Assembly: GCF_904063055.1 (NCBI RefSeq)
Contig: NZ_CAJFCN010000012.1
Location: 93,555-157,554, forward strand
Direction: 5' to 3'
From: Pseudomonas paracarnis
Lineage (GTDB): Bacteria > Pseudomonadota > Gammaproteobacteria > Pseudomonadales > Pseudomonadaceae
Length of the DNA: 64,000 bases
Shown: positions 15,153 through 23,806 of the stretch, piece by piece
Position numbering within the stretch: position 1 is the stretch's first letter
Layout of the letters: the number at the start of each line of letters is the position of its first letter
Made by a program: the position numbers and the translations under genes
The notes under the pieces: model-generated
The model's database searches: none
What the model saw: only the letters and a program-made list of their open reading frames with translations
Told to the model about the DNA's origin: nothing

Positions 15153-16502
15153 ATGATCCTAAATGTCGCCGTGCCCAACGAGTTCAGCGCGTTACGTGTA
15201 ATCACGCTGGCATCCGATGCGGCGTGCGCACATCGGCTTGCATCCGCATTGAGTGGCATGGGGGTCTTGCCCCTGGCCAACGTCGACTCCCTGGATGCGC
15301 TGCAAGCGTGGCTGGATGATTATCCGGTCGACGTCATCGTGAGTGAAATTCGCCCTGAATGCGGCGATGGCTTGATGTTGCCCAGCCTGCTCAAGGCACG
15401 TCTCGAGTCTGGCAAACTGGCCCAGTTTCCAGGGATTTTGTGGATGGGCGAAACCACGCTGGGCGCGCCGGGTGGGGCCGCTGACGGTGCACGTACGTCT
15501 GCGCGTGAAAGGTCGGCCAAGCCGCTGTGGATCAAGTACTTGGGTGGAGTCGCCGTCAGCGCCCTGGAATCCCATGCCCGTTTGGCAAGGGCGGCGGGCA
15601 TTTTCGTCGAGATCGTGCGCGAAGGCGGTACCCTGGACTTGGGCGATGCATTGCGCGCCACGGTATTGACCCGCGTGCAACCCGACCCCTCGCTACGCAA
15701 AAATACCTTCGACGCCCTGGCCGAAGATGAGGTGATCCATGCGCTGACGACTGGCGACGGGCTGCGCTTTGTGTTTCAACCGCAGTTCGAATTGCTCAGC
15801 CGACGCATTGTGGGGGCCGAAGCGTTGGTGCGCTGGAAGCACCCCCGCTTTGGTGAAGTACCGCCTTCGGTACTGATGCCTTTGGTCAACCGCCTGGGCC
15901 TGGATTTGCTGTTGTTCAGCCTGGTGGAGATGTGGACGATCAAGGTCATGCTGTCGCTCAAGCGCGCGAACATCCAGATTCCCATTGCCGTAAATGCTTC
16001 GGCCAAGACGATTTGTACGCCCAACTTCGCCGATCGCCTGGCAGCCAGAATGCGGCAGGCAGAGCTGCCCAATCGCCTGCTCAAGATCGAGCTGACCGAA
16101 GACGTGCCCGAACCCAATGAGTTGTATCTGTCGGCCTCGTTGACCGCTATTCGAGCCAAGGGCTTCCAGGTGTCGATGGATGATTTCGGCACAGGGGCGG
16201 CGACCTTCGCCTTGCTGGCAAACCTGTCGTTTGACGAGATGAAAATCGATGGCTCGTTTGTCCGGGGGGTCGAACAGCATTCCTCGTCACGTAATGTCAT
16301 CGCCGGCATCGTCAACTGGGCGCGGCTGCTCAACCTGAGCCTGGTGGCGGAGGGGATCGAGGATGAGTCGACGATCCCGTTGCTGCACCGTTTGGGCTGC
16401 CGGGTTGGACAAGGCTATGCCTTGGCGCGGCCGATGGAAATCGATGCCTTCCTGAACTTTGTGACCCAACAGAACAGCAACGGCGCCTCGGCAATTGAGT
16501 GA
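15153..16502 (+). CDS. EAL-domain c-di-GMP phosphodiesterase with degenerate receiver (PvrR/RocR-like)
   Basis: 449-aa two-domain protein. Residues about 15-110 look like a receiver fold, but the phospho-acceptor Asp is replaced by Glu65 (VDVIVSEIRPECGDG), a potentially phosphomimetic change, and the acidic pocket is incomplete. Residues about 200-440 form an EAL domain with catalytic motifs present: EAL in GAEALVRW, the Asn of VNAS, ELTED, DDFGTG, the Lys of MKIDGSFV, AEGIED and QGYALARPM. It is predicted to hydrolyse c-di-GMP in the cytoplasm. Its place before the response regulators, hybrid kinases and fimbrial genes matches PvrR/RocR, which lower c-di-GMP to oppose fimbria-driven biofilm. 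Confidence 0.88.
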   Translation: MILNVAVPNEFSALRVITLASDAACAHRLASALSGMGVLPLANVDSLDALQAWLDDYPVDVIVSEIRPECGDGLMLPSLLKARLESGKLAQFPGILWMGETTLGAPGGAADGARTSARERSAKPLWIKYLGGVAVSALESHARLARAAGIFVEIVREGGTLDLGDALRATVLTRVQPDPSLRKNTFDALAEDEVIHALTTGDGLRFVFQPQFELLSRRIVGAEALVRWKHPRFGEVPPSVLMPLVNRLGLDLLLFSLVEMWTIKVMLSLKRANIQIPIAVNASAKTICTPNFADRLAARMRQAELPNRLLKIELTEDVPEPNELYLSASLTAIRAKGFQVSMDDFGTGAATFALLANLSFDEMKIDGSFVRGVEQHSSSRNVIAGIVNWARLLNLSLVAEGIEDESTIPLLHRLGCRVGQGYALARPMEIDAFLNFVTQQNSNGASAIE

Positions 16503-16722
16503 GCCATACGCTTTTAAGAGCAGTCTGATATTCATCGGGGCGCCATTGCATTAAGTTGCGCATCGTCTGATTTTTCAAATGTTCAGTGCTTTTGAATATC
16601 CTGCTGCTGAGGCGTAGTCGCTCGGCTGGCGAACTGTGCGCTTGAAAAGTCGAGAACTAACTAACAGTCGATAAGTTTCGGTTCTCGTCTTTTTGCTCGT
16701 TATAAAGAGTGTTCCTTGATCT

Positions 16723-17388
16723 ATGAAACGTTTACACATTGCTTTGCTGGATGATCATGCAATTGTACGACATGGTTTAGTCAATCGACTGGTACAGGAA
16801 CCGGACTTTGAAGTGGTCGGCGTGTATAGCCGTAGCCGTGATCTGATGGCTGGGCTGGCGACCGAACCGGCTGAGATATTGCTGCTCGATTTTGTGCTCG
16901 GCCCCTGCGAGCTGGATGGTATTTCGTTGATTCGCGCGCTGCGCGTGAAGTTTCCAACCTGCCGGATCCTGATCTTTTCGACGCACCACGATGCGGCGAC
17001 GGCAATTCTGGCGTTACGGGTGGGCGCACGCGGGTTTCTGGGCAAGGGCGAGGACATGGAGCAGTTGATCTGCGCAGTCCGCCTGGTGGCCTCGGGCGCG
17101 GTGTACTTGAGCCCGGACATGGCCTACCGCGTGGCGGAAGCTACCGCCGTGAGCTATGACGGCGAGGCCAAAGGCCGGGATGAAGCCCTGCGCTTTGTCA
17201 GCCTTTCTGCGCGCGAGCAGGAGGTGATCCGGTGTTACCTGGCCGGCATGACCATCACGGAAATCGCCGAGAAATTCCACCGCAGTATCAAAACCATCAG
17301 CTCGCAAAAAGCCTCCGCATTTCGCAAGTTGGGGGTGATGTCGAACAATGAGTTATTCAGGATCAGGCATATTATCGAAGGGGTTTGA
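16723..17388 (+). CDS. RcsB/BvgA-like response regulator, copy 1
   Basis: 221-aa NarL/FixJ-type regulator. The receiver has the acidic pair Asp10-Asp11 (LLDDH), phospho-acceptor Asp56 (EILLLDFVL) and Lys108 (FLGKGED), all intact. The C-terminal LuxR-type HTH (LSAREQEVIRCYLAGMTITE) continues into HRSIKTISSQKASAFRKLGV, which is notably RcsB-like. It is a close paralogue of the next gene, with the same length and most residues identical. A 139-bp gap separates the two, so each may have its own promoter. It probably receives phosphate from one or both BvgS-like kinases downstream and controls the fimbrial operon. Confidence 0.92.
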   Translation: MKRLHIALLDDHAIVRHGLVNRLVQEPDFEVVGVYSRSRDLMAGLATEPAEILLLDFVLGPCELDGISLIRALRVKFPTCRILIFSTHHDAATAILALRVGARGFLGKGEDMEQLICAVRLVASGAVYLSPDMAYRVAEATAVSYDGEAKGRDEALRFVSLSAREQEVIRCYLAGMTITEIAEKFHRSIKTISSQKASAFRKLGVMSNNELFRIRHIIEGV

Positions 17389-17527
17389 GCGGCACGAATT
17401 CATCTGCTGTGCGCGTGTCATTTTGCGGCTATTGCATATACTCATGTGCGTATTAGACGTTGTATCGATGAGTTATCCCTGTATTTCGACGGTGCGGTGC
17501 GCGCCGGACCGAGAGGGTACGATCACG

Positions 17528-18193
17528 ATGAAAACCATACGCATTGCGTTATTGGATGACCACGCGGTCGTTCGACATGGCCTTGCCAATACGTTGGCGG
17601 CCGAAGCGAACTTTGAAGTGGTTGGCATTTATGAAAAAAGCCGCGACTTGATTGCCGGCCTTGTTACGGCACCTGCAGACTTACTGCTCCTGGATTTCTC
17701 TCTTAATCCCAATGAGTTGGACGGTGTATCACTGATCCGTGCGTTACGCGTCAAATTTCCAAACTGCCATATTCTGATCTTGTCCAGCCATCATGACCCG
17801 GCGACAGTGGGCCTGGCCATGCGAGTGGGGGCTCGTGGTTTTGTGGGTAAGGGCGAAGACATGAGCCAGCTGGTGAAAGCGATTCGCAAAGTCGCAGCGG
17901 GCGCTGTGTATTTGAACACCGATATGACCTATCGCTTGGCGGAAACGGTCACGGGTGAGACGCGTGAAAGCACCAGCGAGGAGCGCGATGCGCTGGCCCT
18001 GGCGGAATTGACGAGCCGCGAGCAGGAAGTCATTCGCTGTTATCTGGCAGGTATGACCGTGAGTGAAATTGCCGAAAAATTCAATCGCAGCATCAAAACC
18101 ATCAGCACGCAAAAAACGTCTGCATTCCGCAAGCTTGGGGTGACGTCTAACAATGAGCTGTTCAAGCTCAACAAGATCATCGGTACTCCATGA
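17528..18193 (+). CDS. RcsB/BvgA-like response regulator, copy 2
   Basis: 221-aa paralogue of the preceding regulator with the same functional residues: Asp10-Asp11, phospho-acceptor Asp56 (LLLLDFSL) and Lys108 (FVGKGED). The HTH ends NRSIKTISTQKTSAFRKLGV. The ATG at 17528 aligns exactly with the start of copy 1; an open frame further upstream has no family similarity. Its TGA overlaps the ATG of the first hybrid kinase (ATGA), so the two are translationally coupled and form the most likely cognate pair. The linker between receiver and HTH (GETRESTSEERDALAL) is where the two copies differ most. Confidence 0.92.
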   Translation: MKTIRIALLDDHAVVRHGLANTLAAEANFEVVGIYEKSRDLIAGLVTAPADLLLLDFSLNPNELDGVSLIRALRVKFPNCHILILSSHHDPATVGLAMRVGARGFVGKGEDMSQLVKAIRKVAAGAVYLNTDMTYRLAETVTGETRESTSEERDALALAELTSREQEVIRCYLAGMTVSEIAEKFNRSIKTISTQKTSAFRKLGVTSNNELFKLNKIIGTP

Positions 18194-20574
18194 AAAGGGC
18201 GCTGTGTGCCATCGCGTTATGTGGCTTGATGGTAGTGCCTGCTGTACGGGCCGGGCCGGTCGTGCTGAGTGCAGAGCAGAAGGATTGGGTTCAGACGCAT
18301 CCAGTATTACGGGTCGGCGTGGTCGAAGACCTGTTGCCCTTCGAATACATCAGCGACGCAGTCGTGCGCGGGCGGTCGATAGAGTATTTGCAATTGGTCA
18401 CGGCCGCGACCGGCCTTCAGTTCACGTTCGTACCTGGAAAGACGCTGGCCGAGCGCGAGAAAATGTTGCTGGAAGGCCAGGTTGACCTGCTGTCGTCTTA
18501 TTTACGCTTCAGGTCTGAACCTACTACCAAGGGGCTTCGAACGCTTGCCTACGAATCGACCTCACCTGTCATTGTGACGCGGGTTGAGAGCCCAGACGCT
18601 TTCGATCTTGATCAACTGCAAGGCAAAACCATCGCGATACCCACCAATGTGGCGTATTACGAGCAAATCTTTCGGCGCAAGGGCGTGCAGGCCAATTTCA
18701 AAAAAAGCGCTTCGGCCCTGGAGATACTGACCAGCGTTGAAGACGGCAGCGCCGACGCGGCAATCGCGTCAGCCATCTTTCTAACGCCTTATCTGTATCA
18801 ACGGTTCCAGGGCATTCTGGAAGTATCCGGTGTGCTCGGCAGCCAGGTGCTGGATGTGAGTATGGCGACCCGTACAGACCAGGTCATGCTGTATTCAATA
18901 CTGGAGAAGGTGTTCGCCTCCATCACCGTCGAGCAACGCAACCGGCTGTATGGGCGCTGGTACCAGGATCTGGACCTGAATGTTCCATCGCTGCCCAGTA
19001 TCGCCGCCCATTATTTGCATGTGTTGATCCTTGGCGCGCTCGTGCTGGTCAGCCTGTGCGCACTGCTGTATCGAGGCCAGCGTCAACGGCGCCTGGCGGT
19101 GCGTAACGAGCAGGAAAAAACCATGTTTCTGGCGGTGATGGGGCATGAAATCCGATCACCGATGAACGCAGTGCTGGCGGCAATGGAATTGCTCGGGCAC
19201 ACCCGGCTCAACCAGCAGCAGCGCCATTTGGCCCATTTAGCCAACAGTGGCGCCAACGCCCTGGCGCGCCTGCTCGATGATGTGCTGGACAGGCCCGGCT
19301 CGGTCGCCAAACTGCCCCGGCTGGCCTTTGAGGCAATCGACGTGTCGGCATTGGTTCAAGGCGTAGTTGGCCTGCATCGACTGCGTGCGCGAGAAAAAAA
19401 ACTGAGCTTGAACAGCCATATTCAGGCGCAACTGCCCCTGTTGCTGCTCGACAGCTCCCGGCTCACGCAGATCTTCCATAACCTGATTTCCAATGCCATC
19501 AAGTTTACCGACACGGGCAGTATCGACATTGACGTGGCGTTGGCGACTTTACCGGACGGCAGCCCGCAATTGCAGATTGAAGTTCGCGACAGTGGCGTCG
19601 GCATTTCAGAGGCAGTGCAGGCCGCTCTGTTTCAGCCCTATGCCCAGGCCCGCGAGTCTTCCAGGCGCACAGGGGGTACCGGGTTGGGCCTGATGATTTG
19701 TCGACAGTTGGTGGATTTGATGCACGGGGCATTGACGCTGACCAGCGAGCAGGGCACGGGCACCACAGTGACTATCCGCTTACCGGTGAGCATCGGCGAG
19801 GAACCACCTGTCTTGCTGGCGCAAGCTGCACCCTCAACCCAGCCAACCTCGAGCGGGCTGCGAATTCTGGTGGTGGAAGATACTTATGCCAACCAGGAGG
19901 TATTGCGCGCGCAAATCAGTGCGCTTGACTGTCAACCAGTGATTGCTGCCAACGCTGCGCAAGCCTGGCCCCTGTTCAGGGAAACCGTCTATGACCTGGT
20001 GCTGATGGACTGCGATTTGCCCGATGAGGATGGCTATGGGCTGGTGCGCAGATTACGCGCCCTGGAAATACAATTGGGGCGCATACGCAGCCCGATTATC
20101 GCCATCTCTGCCCTGACCGGCGACCGTCATCTGCAACGCTGTATCGAGGCGGGCATGGACGCGACGTTGAGCAAGCCCATACGTCTTGGGCAGTTATCCG
20201 AGGTCATTGAGCGCTGGTGTGGGGTCAAGCTGGCTGCGCCGAGCACCAGCTTGATGGCGCCTTTGCTGGATCAAGCCTCAATCTACCGTGAAATGGCCGG
20301 CGACCTGGCAAACCTGATCAAAGCCGTCGCCCTGTGTGATCGCGCATCGGCGCAGCACGTGGCTCATCGATTGCACGGCGCGGCGTTGATCATGGAGTGG
20401 GCGGCACTGGCGCAGGCCGCTGAATACATGGAGCGTCTGCTGTACGGCGAACATGAGTGGGGGCCGGTGCACGCCCAAGCCTTGCAGCCGTTGCTGCTGC
20501 ATTGGGCCGCTTTGAGCGGCGATACTGCGCTCGACGTGCTGCCGGCGACACCGGTGCAACGGACGGCACGCTGA
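18190..20574 (+). CDS. BvgS-like hybrid sensor kinase, copy 1
   Basis: 794-aa unorthodox kinase. A signal peptide (residues 1-21) is followed by one periplasmic Venus-flytrap (SBP_bac_3-like) domain (about 30-265, LRVGVVEDLLPFEYI), a transmembrane helix (about 276-295), HisKA with His319 (MGHEIRSPMNAV), HATPase (HNLISNAIKFT, DSGVGIS, GGTGLGL), an intact receiver with Asp607 (LVLMDCDLPDEDGYG) and an Hpt-like tail with His726 (HRLHGAA). The segment after HisKA helix 1 reads LDDVLDRPGSVAKL where the second copy has the usual LDISKMEAG, an unusual change. It overlaps the upstream regulator (ATGA) and the next kinase (TGATG), so the three are one operon. Domain order matches BvgS, RocS1 and PvrS. 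Confidence 0.92.
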   Translation: MKRALCAIALCGLMVVPAVRAGPVVLSAEQKDWVQTHPVLRVGVVEDLLPFEYISDAVVRGRSIEYLQLVTAATGLQFTFVPGKTLAEREKMLLEGQVDLLSSYLRFRSEPTTKGLRTLAYESTSPVIVTRVESPDAFDLDQLQGKTIAIPTNVAYYEQIFRRKGVQANFKKSASALEILTSVEDGSADAAIASAIFLTPYLYQRFQGILEVSGVLGSQVLDVSMATRTDQVMLYSILEKVFASITVEQRNRLYGRWYQDLDLNVPSLPSIAAHYLHVLILGALVLVSLCALLYRGQRQRRLAVRNEQEKTMFLAVMGHEIRSPMNAVLAAMELLGHTRLNQQQRHLAHLANSGANALARLLDDVLDRPGSVAKLPRLAFEAIDVSALVQGVVGLHRLRAREKKLSLNSHIQAQLPLLLLDSSRLTQIFHNLISNAIKFTDTGSIDIDVALATLPDGSPQLQIEVRDSGVGISEAVQAALFQPYAQARESSRRTGGTGLGLMICRQLVDLMHGALTLTSEQGTGTTVTIRLPVSIGEEPPVLLAQAAPSTQPTSSGLRILVVEDTYANQEVLRAQISALDCQPVIAANAAQAWPLFRETVYDLVLMDCDLPDEDGYGLVRRLRALEIQLGRIRSPIIAISALTGDRHLQRCIEAGMDATLSKPIRLGQLSEVIERWCGVKLAAPSTSLMAPLLDQASIYREMAGDLANLIKAVALCDRASAQHVAHRLHGAALIMEWAALAQAAEYMERLLYGEHEWGPVHAQALQPLLLHWAALSGDTALDVLPATPVQRTAR

Positions 20575-22907
20575 TGCGGCGCCTGCTGGTGGTACTGGCG
20601 TTAGTGTGCCTTCCGGCGTCGGTTGGCGTGTACGCCAGTTCGCCACCCATGGCGTTGACGCAACAGGAGGTGGCCTGGATCGCTGCCAATCCGGTGCTGC
20701 GTGTGGGTGTGTTTGAGGACTTGCTGCCTTTCGAATACATGAGCAGCGGCCAATTGCGCGGTCTTTCGGCCAAATACCTGAGGCTGATCGGCCTGCGTAC
20801 CGGCCTGCATTTCGAACCGGTGCTGACCACCACGCGCAGTGCCCGCAAGGACATGCTGATCAGCGGTGAGGTCGACATCTTGTCCACTCGACGCCGCTCC
20901 GACGACCCGGCCCAGGATCGTGGGATGCTTTACACCCTGCCTTACAACACCAGCTCGACGATCCTTGTCAGTCGTTTCGGCGATCAGCCCCTGGCAGGTC
21001 TGCAACAGCTCGCTCACAAACGGTTAGTCATGTTGGGACGCGAAGTCTATGGCGCATTCCTGCGCCACGAGGCCCCGGGAGTCACGATCATCACCGCGCA
21101 GAACGCCGTAGACATGATGGCCATGGTCAAGGACGGCAAGGCAGACGCCGCAATCGCTTCGGAGTGGTTGTTGATCCCGTATCTTTCCCGCCAGTACCAG
21201 GGCGTATTGCTGATATCCGGCGTGGTGCCCCAATTGCACACGGGTGTCAGCATGGCGGTGCGCGACAGCGATGAAATCCTGCTGTCGATCCTGGAGAAGG
21301 CATTGACCTCGATCACCGGCGATGAGCGCAAGGCGATCTTCGACGCCTGGTTTGCCGACATGAACCTGGATATCCCGACCATCAGGTCCATCGCCGCACA
21401 TTACGCGGGTGAGTTGTGGCTGTTACTGGCCATTGTGCTGTTACTTATCATCCTGGTGTGGCAAAGCCGGTTGCAGCGACGGCGCGCGGTGCAGCGCGAG
21501 CGCGAGAAAGCGATGTTCCTGGCGGTCATGAGCCATGAAATCCGCTCGCCGATGAACGCAGTGCTGGCGGCAGTTGAGCTGCTTGAGCACACACCGCTGG
21601 ACGAACAACAGCGGCACTTCACGGGCCTGGCCAATACCGGCGCCAACACCTTGTTGCGCCTGGTAGACGATGTGCTGGATATCTCCAAAATGGAGGCCGG
21701 GCAATTGCGGCTCAACCTTGAGCCGGTGGACCTGTGGTCACTGCTGCAAGAGCAGGTGGATGATTACCGAGGCTATGCCGAGGAAAAGAGGCTGACGTTG
21801 ACATTGACCGGTCAGCGTCCCGTTGTTTCAGCACTGCTCGATGACCAACGGGTGGCCCAGGTGCTACGTAATCTGATTTCCAACGCCATCAAGTTCACCG
21901 AGCACGGCGGGGTTGAGGTTCAACTGCTGCTGCCCGACGCACAGCCGGGGGCAACATCGCAGGCGTTGATACGCGTGGTCGACACCGGCATTGGCTTGTC
22001 CGACCAGGCGCAAGCTGCGCTGTTTCGGCCCTATGCCCGCGCCAGGCAGTCATTCAAGCGCAGTGGCGGCACCGGTTTGGGGCTGGTGATCTGTCGCCGG
22101 TTGGTGAGGTTGATGCAGGGCGAGCTGACGTTGAGCAGCGTGCCGGGGAGCGGCACCCAAGTCGAAGTGAGGTTGCCCGTCGAGTGGGCTGGCGCGCTTG
22201 AGTCGCCAGTGCGGGCGGCAGATTCTGTCGCAGCGCCTATAGAGGTTTCATTCTGGGTACTGGTGTTGGAGGCGGAGTACGCCGATCAGCAAGCAGTGAA
22301 AGCCCTGCTTCAAGGTTTTGGCCTGGGCGTGTTGTCGGCGGACGATGATGAAGAGGCGCTGGCGCTCTTCAATAAGCACAGGGTTGCTCTGGTACTGATC
22401 GATGAGCATCACGCGTTCAACCTGAGCCGCGCTTTGCGCGACGTGGAGCGCCAACAACAGTACGGGCATTGCCCAATCATTGCGATGTCGCAGGTGACCG
22501 GCAATGCCTATCTCGAACGCTGTTTTGCGGCTGGCCTGGACGGCGTTCTGAGCAAGCCGGTGCGTCAGGACAAATTGCAGCAAATGATTGAGTTGTGGTG
22601 CGATCAGGTGCCGGTAGCCGCGACGCAGGTGCACGGTGCCTCCAGGCATGAGCGGGAAGGGCCGCAGGAAGCGTTGCGCCCGGATATGAACCGTCTGTTC
22701 AGCGCTGTTGCCCTGCGTGACCGCCCGGTTGCCATGCAGGCTGCGCATCGCCTCCAGGGCGCTGCGCAGACGGCAGGTTGGGCGGCGATTGCGGCCGGCG
22801 CCGAAAAGGTCGAGTTGTTGTTGCACGATGAAGTGAGCTGGCCAACGGTGGCGGTCGCGCGTCAATTGAGTCTCATGATGGATGACTGGACTGCAGCGAG
22901 TTATTAA
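20574..22907 (+). CDS. BvgS-like hybrid sensor kinase, copy 2, with partly degenerate receiver
   Basis: 777-aa paralogue of the preceding kinase, starting at the ATG that overlaps its stop (TGATG). Signal peptide (1-22), one periplasmic Venus-flytrap domain (LRVGVFEDLLPFEYM), TM helix (about 280-300), HisKA with His321 (MSHEIRSPMNAV) and a canonical LDISKMEAGQL, and HATPase (RNLISNAIKFT, DTGIGLS, GGTGLGL). The receiver keeps Asp610 (LVLIDEHHAF) and LSKP, but the acidic pocket is reduced (LVLEAEYAD in place of VVED) and the DxxMP-type loop is lost, so phosphotransfer is doubtful. Hpt-like His725 (HRLQGAA) is present. The two kinases have complementary defects. Confidence 0.9.
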   Translation: MRRLLVVLALVCLPASVGVYASSPPMALTQQEVAWIAANPVLRVGVFEDLLPFEYMSSGQLRGLSAKYLRLIGLRTGLHFEPVLTTTRSARKDMLISGEVDILSTRRRSDDPAQDRGMLYTLPYNTSSTILVSRFGDQPLAGLQQLAHKRLVMLGREVYGAFLRHEAPGVTIITAQNAVDMMAMVKDGKADAAIASEWLLIPYLSRQYQGVLLISGVVPQLHTGVSMAVRDSDEILLSILEKALTSITGDERKAIFDAWFADMNLDIPTIRSIAAHYAGELWLLLAIVLLLIILVWQSRLQRRRAVQREREKAMFLAVMSHEIRSPMNAVLAAVELLEHTPLDEQQRHFTGLANTGANTLLRLVDDVLDISKMEAGQLRLNLEPVDLWSLLQEQVDDYRGYAEEKRLTLTLTGQRPVVSALLDDQRVAQVLRNLISNAIKFTEHGGVEVQLLLPDAQPGATSQALIRVVDTGIGLSDQAQAALFRPYARARQSFKRSGGTGLGLVICRRLVRLMQGELTLSSVPGSGTQVEVRLPVEWAGALESPVRAADSVAAPIEVSFWVLVLEAEYADQQAVKALLQGFGLGVLSADDDEEALALFNKHRVALVLIDEHHAFNLSRALRDVERQQQYGHCPIIAMSQVTGNAYLERCFAAGLDGVLSKPVRQDKLQQMIELWCDQVPVAATQVHGASRHEREGPQEALRPDMNRLFSAVALRDRPVAMQAAHRLQGAAQTAGWAAIAAGAEKVELLLHDEVSWPTVAVARQLSLMMDDWTAASY

Positions 22908-22938
22908 ATAGTCTGCGTTGCGTCGATAGCCAGCTTTT

Positions 22939-22952
22939 TAGGACCACTCCTA
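22939..22952. promoter_or_regulatory. RcsB-box-like palindrome 1
   Basis: TAGGACCACTCCTA has inverted arms TAGGA/TCCTA around 4 nt. It agrees with the enterobacterial RcsAB box TAAGAATATTCCTA at 10 of 14 positions, and its half-site resembles BvgA heptads (TTTCCTA). It is the expected kind of site for the two RcsB/BvgA-like regulators. Confidence 0.6.
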
Positions 22953-23061
22953 TAGACGAAGTAATGAGCAGCCCAATAAAAAAACATAAGTTGAAGGGGT
23001 AAGTTTACACCGAGGGAAAGAGGCGTTAATTGTTTGAAATATTGAGTGGCTTAGTTGTTTT

Positions 23062-23075
23062 TAGGAGCACTCCTA
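23062..23075. promoter_or_regulatory. RcsB-box-like palindrome 2
   Basis: TAGGAGCACTCCTA differs from the first box at one base and shares the flanking TTTT and TA. It lies 110 bp upstream of the pilin ATG, a suitable place for an activator at the fimbrial promoter. Confidence 0.6.
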
Positions 23076-23184
23076 TATTGGGTTTTGCGTGGACTCCCTA
23101 CACTTCACTGCGCAACAACACAGAAGTTCTCCAGCACCGGAAACTTCTTCACTTACCTGGTATATCGCTCTCTCGGAGTTACTC

Positions 23185-23733
23185 ATGAATTACAAAGCTC
23201 GCGTCCTCGCTGCACTGGTCGCCGCCACCGCCACCTCCGCTGCCATGGCGTCGGACGGCACCATCAATTTCAACGGCGAACTGAAGGCCGAGACCTGCCA
23301 GGTTGCAGTGAATGGGGCGGCCGGCTCGGCAGGCACTACCGTCACGCTGCCGACTATCTCCACTGCCTCGTTGACCTCGTCTGGCCAAGTGGCCGGCCAG
23401 ACCGGTTTCAGCATTCAGTTGAGCAAATGCTCGGCAGCGCTGAAAACCGCAGCTGCGTTCTTTGAAGCCGGCGGTTCGGTTGATCCGGCCAGCGGCAACT
23501 TGAAGAACATCGGCGGCGGTGCTACCAAGGTTCAACTGCAACTGATCGACGCATCCAATGGCAAGTCCATCAAAGCCGGTGACACCGCACAAGTGGCTTC
23601 CACCAGCCGTATCGCCATCGACGCCACCGCACTCAGCGCAGACCTGCCGTACGCTGTTCAATACTACGCCCAAGCCGCGACCACGCCGGGCACCGTTATC
23701 AGCAACGTGACTTACTCCATCAATTATCAGTAA
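23185..23733 (+). CDS. Major fimbrial subunit (chaperone-usher pilin)
   Basis: 182-aa pilin. The signal peptide ends AAMA before SDGTINFNGEL. The mature part has the conserved disulfide pair (ETCQV and LSKCSA) and the C-terminal donor-strand segment ending VTYSINYQ, with the penultimate Tyr typical of pilins recognised by PapD-type chaperones. It is secreted through the Sec pathway, capped by the chaperone and polymerised at the usher. The ATG at 23185 fits the signal peptide and follows GGAG; the open frame extends upstream without any signal. It is the first gene of the fimbrial operon and is followed by a hairpin that may favour pilin over downstream gene products. Confidence 0.92.
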   Translation: MNYKARVLAALVAATATSAAMASDGTINFNGELKAETCQVAVNGAAGSAGTTVTLPTISTASLTSSGQVAGQTGFSIQLSKCSAALKTAAAFFEAGGSVDPASGNLKNIGGGATKVQLQLIDASNGKSIKAGDTAQVASTSRIAIDATALSADLPYAVQYYAQAATTPGTVISNVTYSINYQ

Positions 23734-23749
23734 GTCGCCGGTAATGACT

Positions 23750-23783
23750 ACACGCCCTGTTGAATAGTTAAAGGGCGTGTTTT
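23750..23783 (+). terminator. Attenuator-like hairpin between pilin and chaperone genes
   Basis: ACACGCCCT (23750-23758) pairs with AGGGCGTGT (23772-23780) around a 13-nt loop, followed by TTT. The T-run is short, so partial read-through is likely, which would give excess pilin mRNA over chaperone, usher and adhesin. Confidence 0.6.
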
Positions 23784-23806
23784 CGGGGCGGCATTGGGAC
23801 TACGTC

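Larger units (their letters stand above)
22908..23184 (+). promoter_or_regulatory. 277-bp promoter region of the fimbrial operon
   Basis: Lies between the kinase operon and the pilin gene. It contains two near-identical 20-bp direct repeats, TTTTTAGGA(C/G)CACTCCTATA, each holding a 14-bp palindrome, 123 bp apart, separated by AT-rich sequence (for example 22976-22990). GGAG at 23175-23178 serves the pilin start. Confidence 0.7.
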
